Assembly: GCA_024760905.1 (NCBI GenBank)
Contig: CM045731.1
Location: 51,183,501-51,247,500 of the forward strand
Length of the DNA: 64,000 nucleotides
Reading direction: 5' to 3'
Source: Plotosus lineatus
Taxonomy: Eukaryota > Chordata > Actinopteri > Siluriformes > Plotosidae
A model generated the notes under the pieces. That model made no database searches. It saw only the letters and a list, made by a program, of their open reading frames with translations, and was not told the DNA's origin. Shown here in pieces: positions 61,413-64,000 of the stretch. Every line of letters starts with the position of its first letter. The first letter of the stretch is position 1. The position numbers and the translations under genes are program-made.

Positions 61413-63595
61413 GATTTACTAGATATTATTAAATTATATTATTTGATAAATTATGGAGGGAAATTAAATGAATTGCAAAAAGCACTTTTTTTCTCCCCAA
61501 TACAGTGAATAGCACATAAAACTGAAAATTCCCATCGTCTGTGCAAGTAAGATACAACATGTCTCTATATAATATTGCTCTGCTAAGTCTATTTTAATTT
61601 AATATGGTTAAACTAGTGGCTGATCCTGGTGTTGACTATCACTCTCTTTTTATTCAACAAACAAAAATAAAGGAAAAAAGAAACAGTGAAAATTGGGTGA
61701 GGTTAAAATCAGCTGCACTCACAAAAAAAGAAAGGGAAAAAAGGCACTGGAATATCAATAACAGTGCTCTGCAAAAATACAAATTAAAAAGCTCGCAGAC
61801 TGGCATCCAAATTAAAATATTATCCTTTAGACAAAACTGGGCCTTTAAAATCAGCTAAAATAAGCAAAAACATGCAGAGAATGAATGAATGAGGTATCAT
61901 TGGGTGGTCTAGTAATGCCAAATGGCTCAAATAAACATCAGATCAGTCTGTCTTCATTCATTATTCATCTGTGCCAGCTGGGACAAAGCATCATAATTTT
62001 ATTATTTCAGTGCTTGTTTGTGACTTACTTTACAGCCTAAAAAAACACAGAGGCCTATAAAACAGCCAGCATAATTTAAGTGGACATTAAAGTATCCTGT
62101 ACTCGGTGGAAAAGAGAAGAAAATTGCGGAGAGAATCACAGTTTTTGTGTAAAAGAGGATTAGCGGCATTTTCATCTAATGTCTTTTGTGTTGTCTGTGA
62201 TTGAGCCTCTTACAGAGAATGAGATTTGCTTTATTTGATCAAGAGGAACTAGAACAGTAATTAGTTACTAGTTATATCATATCATGGGCGATGAGCAGAA
62301 GGAGAGTAAAAGTCACCATCAGTGCTGTCTTGTATTATGTTAATGGTGGAGAGATTTGGCATTATTATTTTTCTGAAAGGCGATAAACACTCCAGGATGC
62401 TGTGATGGTGAAGGATCCTGCCACAGTCCACTGCAGTGGTCTTATATGAACCTTTTTGATATGTAATCACTCCTCTAATGCTCTTCATTGTGAATTTCTT
62501 TTCTGAATACTGTGCAGGTCTAGATTAACTTGAGTAAAAGTACTACTAATGGAGTAATCACTTACAAGGAAGAGTGAATAGGTCAATTTGTTTGACTTGG
62601 TATACACTTTTTACATTACATTTATACTTCTGTTCAAGGAGGTTGTTTGTGTATTTTTTACAACTCTGCTTATAAGAGGTGGAATACAATTTTGACTCTT
62701 GGAATTTTTAAAAGATTTTTTTAACATTATAGCATGGAGGTGCATTATTACAGGATGTTCAGCACAGTTTTTTTTCTTTTTTGTGCCTTGGAGGAGGGTT
62801 ACATTTTCTTCATGTCAGCACACTGTTTGTTGAAGTGCTTGTGAGCAGGTTTACACAAAACGTTTTGTGTATTTTCATGAAATTTCTTTTTACAGACAGG
62901 GCTTTGGACAAGGAAGGTGCCATTAGGTTTTGGAAAGTTGCAATTATTTCAAGATTCTTTACTGTTCTGATACAGGGTGATTTTTGACATTTCGTTTGAT
63001 ATAGAGCGTTGCTGGACTTGGTGGAGATTTTTGAGTGCTTTGGTTAAAATTGCATCAAGAATTTACACAGCAAATCTGAAGACATCTATTCTGATCAGTG
63101 GATTTTATGGGACTAAACAACGATGTGAAATTAACAACATAATTAAAATTATATAAATAAAAGCAATGTTAGCTTTCAAGTAGCCATATTTTGTTACAAT
63201 TTTAGTAAATAGCTGGCTGTTTTTAGCTACATAGTTGACTGTTTAGCAAACATGCCTCTTACACCTTATCCTAAGTGTCATTTACAAACTGTAGTAACTT
63301 TTGATACAGTACATTTAGCACAACAGGCATTAACCTAATGTTAAACGAGCTCAATTGATATACACACTAGATGTATACCTGTGACACATTCCGATCTCAC
63401 TATGTATTCCTATGATAAGTCTTTTTCTGCTTTGAAAGTGTAAATAAAACTGGCTAAATAGAAGCGTTCATCAGGCCATCTGATATACTTGTGCAAATTC
63501 CACTTAGGAATAATGAAGGAGTAGGACTTTTAGGGTCCGCTGTCGACAGCAACAAGAACAGGGTAACAAAGATGTTGACACCAGATTCCTCAATG

Positions 63596-63597
<2 letters not shown>
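61413..63597. other. No gene recognised
   Basis: About 2.2 kb of AT-rich, repeat-poor DNA. No reading frame has a recognisable motif. It could be unique intergenic or intronic DNA. A GAATGAATGAATGA run at 61880-61893 may be a SINE-tail relic. Confidence 0.5.

Positions 63598-63623
<26 letters not shown>
63598..63623. repeat. Poly(A) tract
   Basis: Run of about 26 A with no recognisable retroelement to its left. Confidence 0.95.
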
Positions 63624-63627
<4 letters not shown>

Positions 63628-63916
63628 AAACCATCTGGCTACCTGGTGTGAGTTGTTTGCATCACTAACCATTTCCTGCAGGTTGGATATAGAAATGTGA
63701 AATTCTGTTGTCTCTACACATTTTGTACATATAATTTTGTATATTATTATGCTGTGTCCTTTGAAGAATTTCAGCCGAGTTGAAATATACCCGATAAATT
63801 GAGCCATACATGCTCATTTATTTCTTCAGTGTCTCAGATACTGCAGCTGCTGATTAACTTTCTGGCTCTGGTGCTTCAATGTGGAGTTTTGAAAAATAAA
63901 TGTAATACTATGTATA

Positions 63917-63952
<36 letters not shown>

Positions 63953-63965
63953 GTGTGTGTGAGAG
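63917..63965. repeat. (TA)n-(TG)n microsatellite
   Basis: About 10 TA units leading into about 11 GT units. Confidence 0.93.
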
Positions 63966-64000
63966 TGTGTGCCCCCCAGCTTCTTTTTGATCTTACGTCT

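Overview
The window reads as non-coding genomic DNA of a ray-finned (teleost) fish. The basis is the repeat content: an RTE-clade LINE with a one-ORF endonuclease/reverse transcriptase, a second fish-wide APE-type LINE, L2/CR1-like LINE pieces, many Mermaid/DANA-type SINEs, tRNA-headed SINEs that share the RTE 3' tail, Tigger/pogo-like elements with TA target sites, and very long (CA)n, (TA)n and (TTTC)n tracts. A catfish or related otophysan is possible, because Mermaid-type SINEs and a DANA-like tail are known from that group, but the sequence alone does not fix the species. No bacterial-style genes, rRNA genes or functional tRNA genes are visible. One short open stretch near 23.84-24.03 kb looks like a possible host exon. 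Almost every other long reading frame belongs to a transposon. Layout: 0-4 kb holds a 5' piece of an RTE LINE, a SINE, (TA)n tracts and a near-perfect 113-bp inverted repeat carrying two opposed hammerhead-ribozyme-like motifs, most likely Penelope-like retroelement ends. 5.8-6.4 kb is a complete TIR element. 7.6-10.6 kb has two RTE copies in opposite orientation. 11-14 kb is a SINE cluster. 15-16.2 kb and 18.2-21 kb hold further RTE copies, the second keeping a 525-codon reverse-transcriptase frame. 22-29.7 kb is SINE-rich. 29.76-33.41 kb is an apparently full-length RTE copy, flanked by an 18-bp target duplication and broken by a tandem repeat of about 197 bp. 35.1-36.6 kb is a decayed L2-like LINE. 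36.7-46.9 kb is SINE-rich with little else. 47-50.7 kb mixes LINE pieces with TIR elements. 51.9-53.9 kb is a three-level nest: an RTE LINE inside a Tigger-like element inside a SINE. 55.6-61.4 kb is a nearly full-length minus-strand LINE split by a plus-strand RTE copy with a target duplication. 61.4-64 kb looks like unique or ancient sequence. The parts form an ecosystem of parasites. The RTE LINE (ten copies here) probably supplies the machinery for the SINEs that carry its 3' end. Several insertions still have clear target-site duplications, which gives an order of events. All element ORFs seen are truncated, frameshifted or interrupted by stops, apart from stretches of RT, so I see no intact autonomous element. 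The most interesting item is the hammerhead-like palindrome at 2346-2576.
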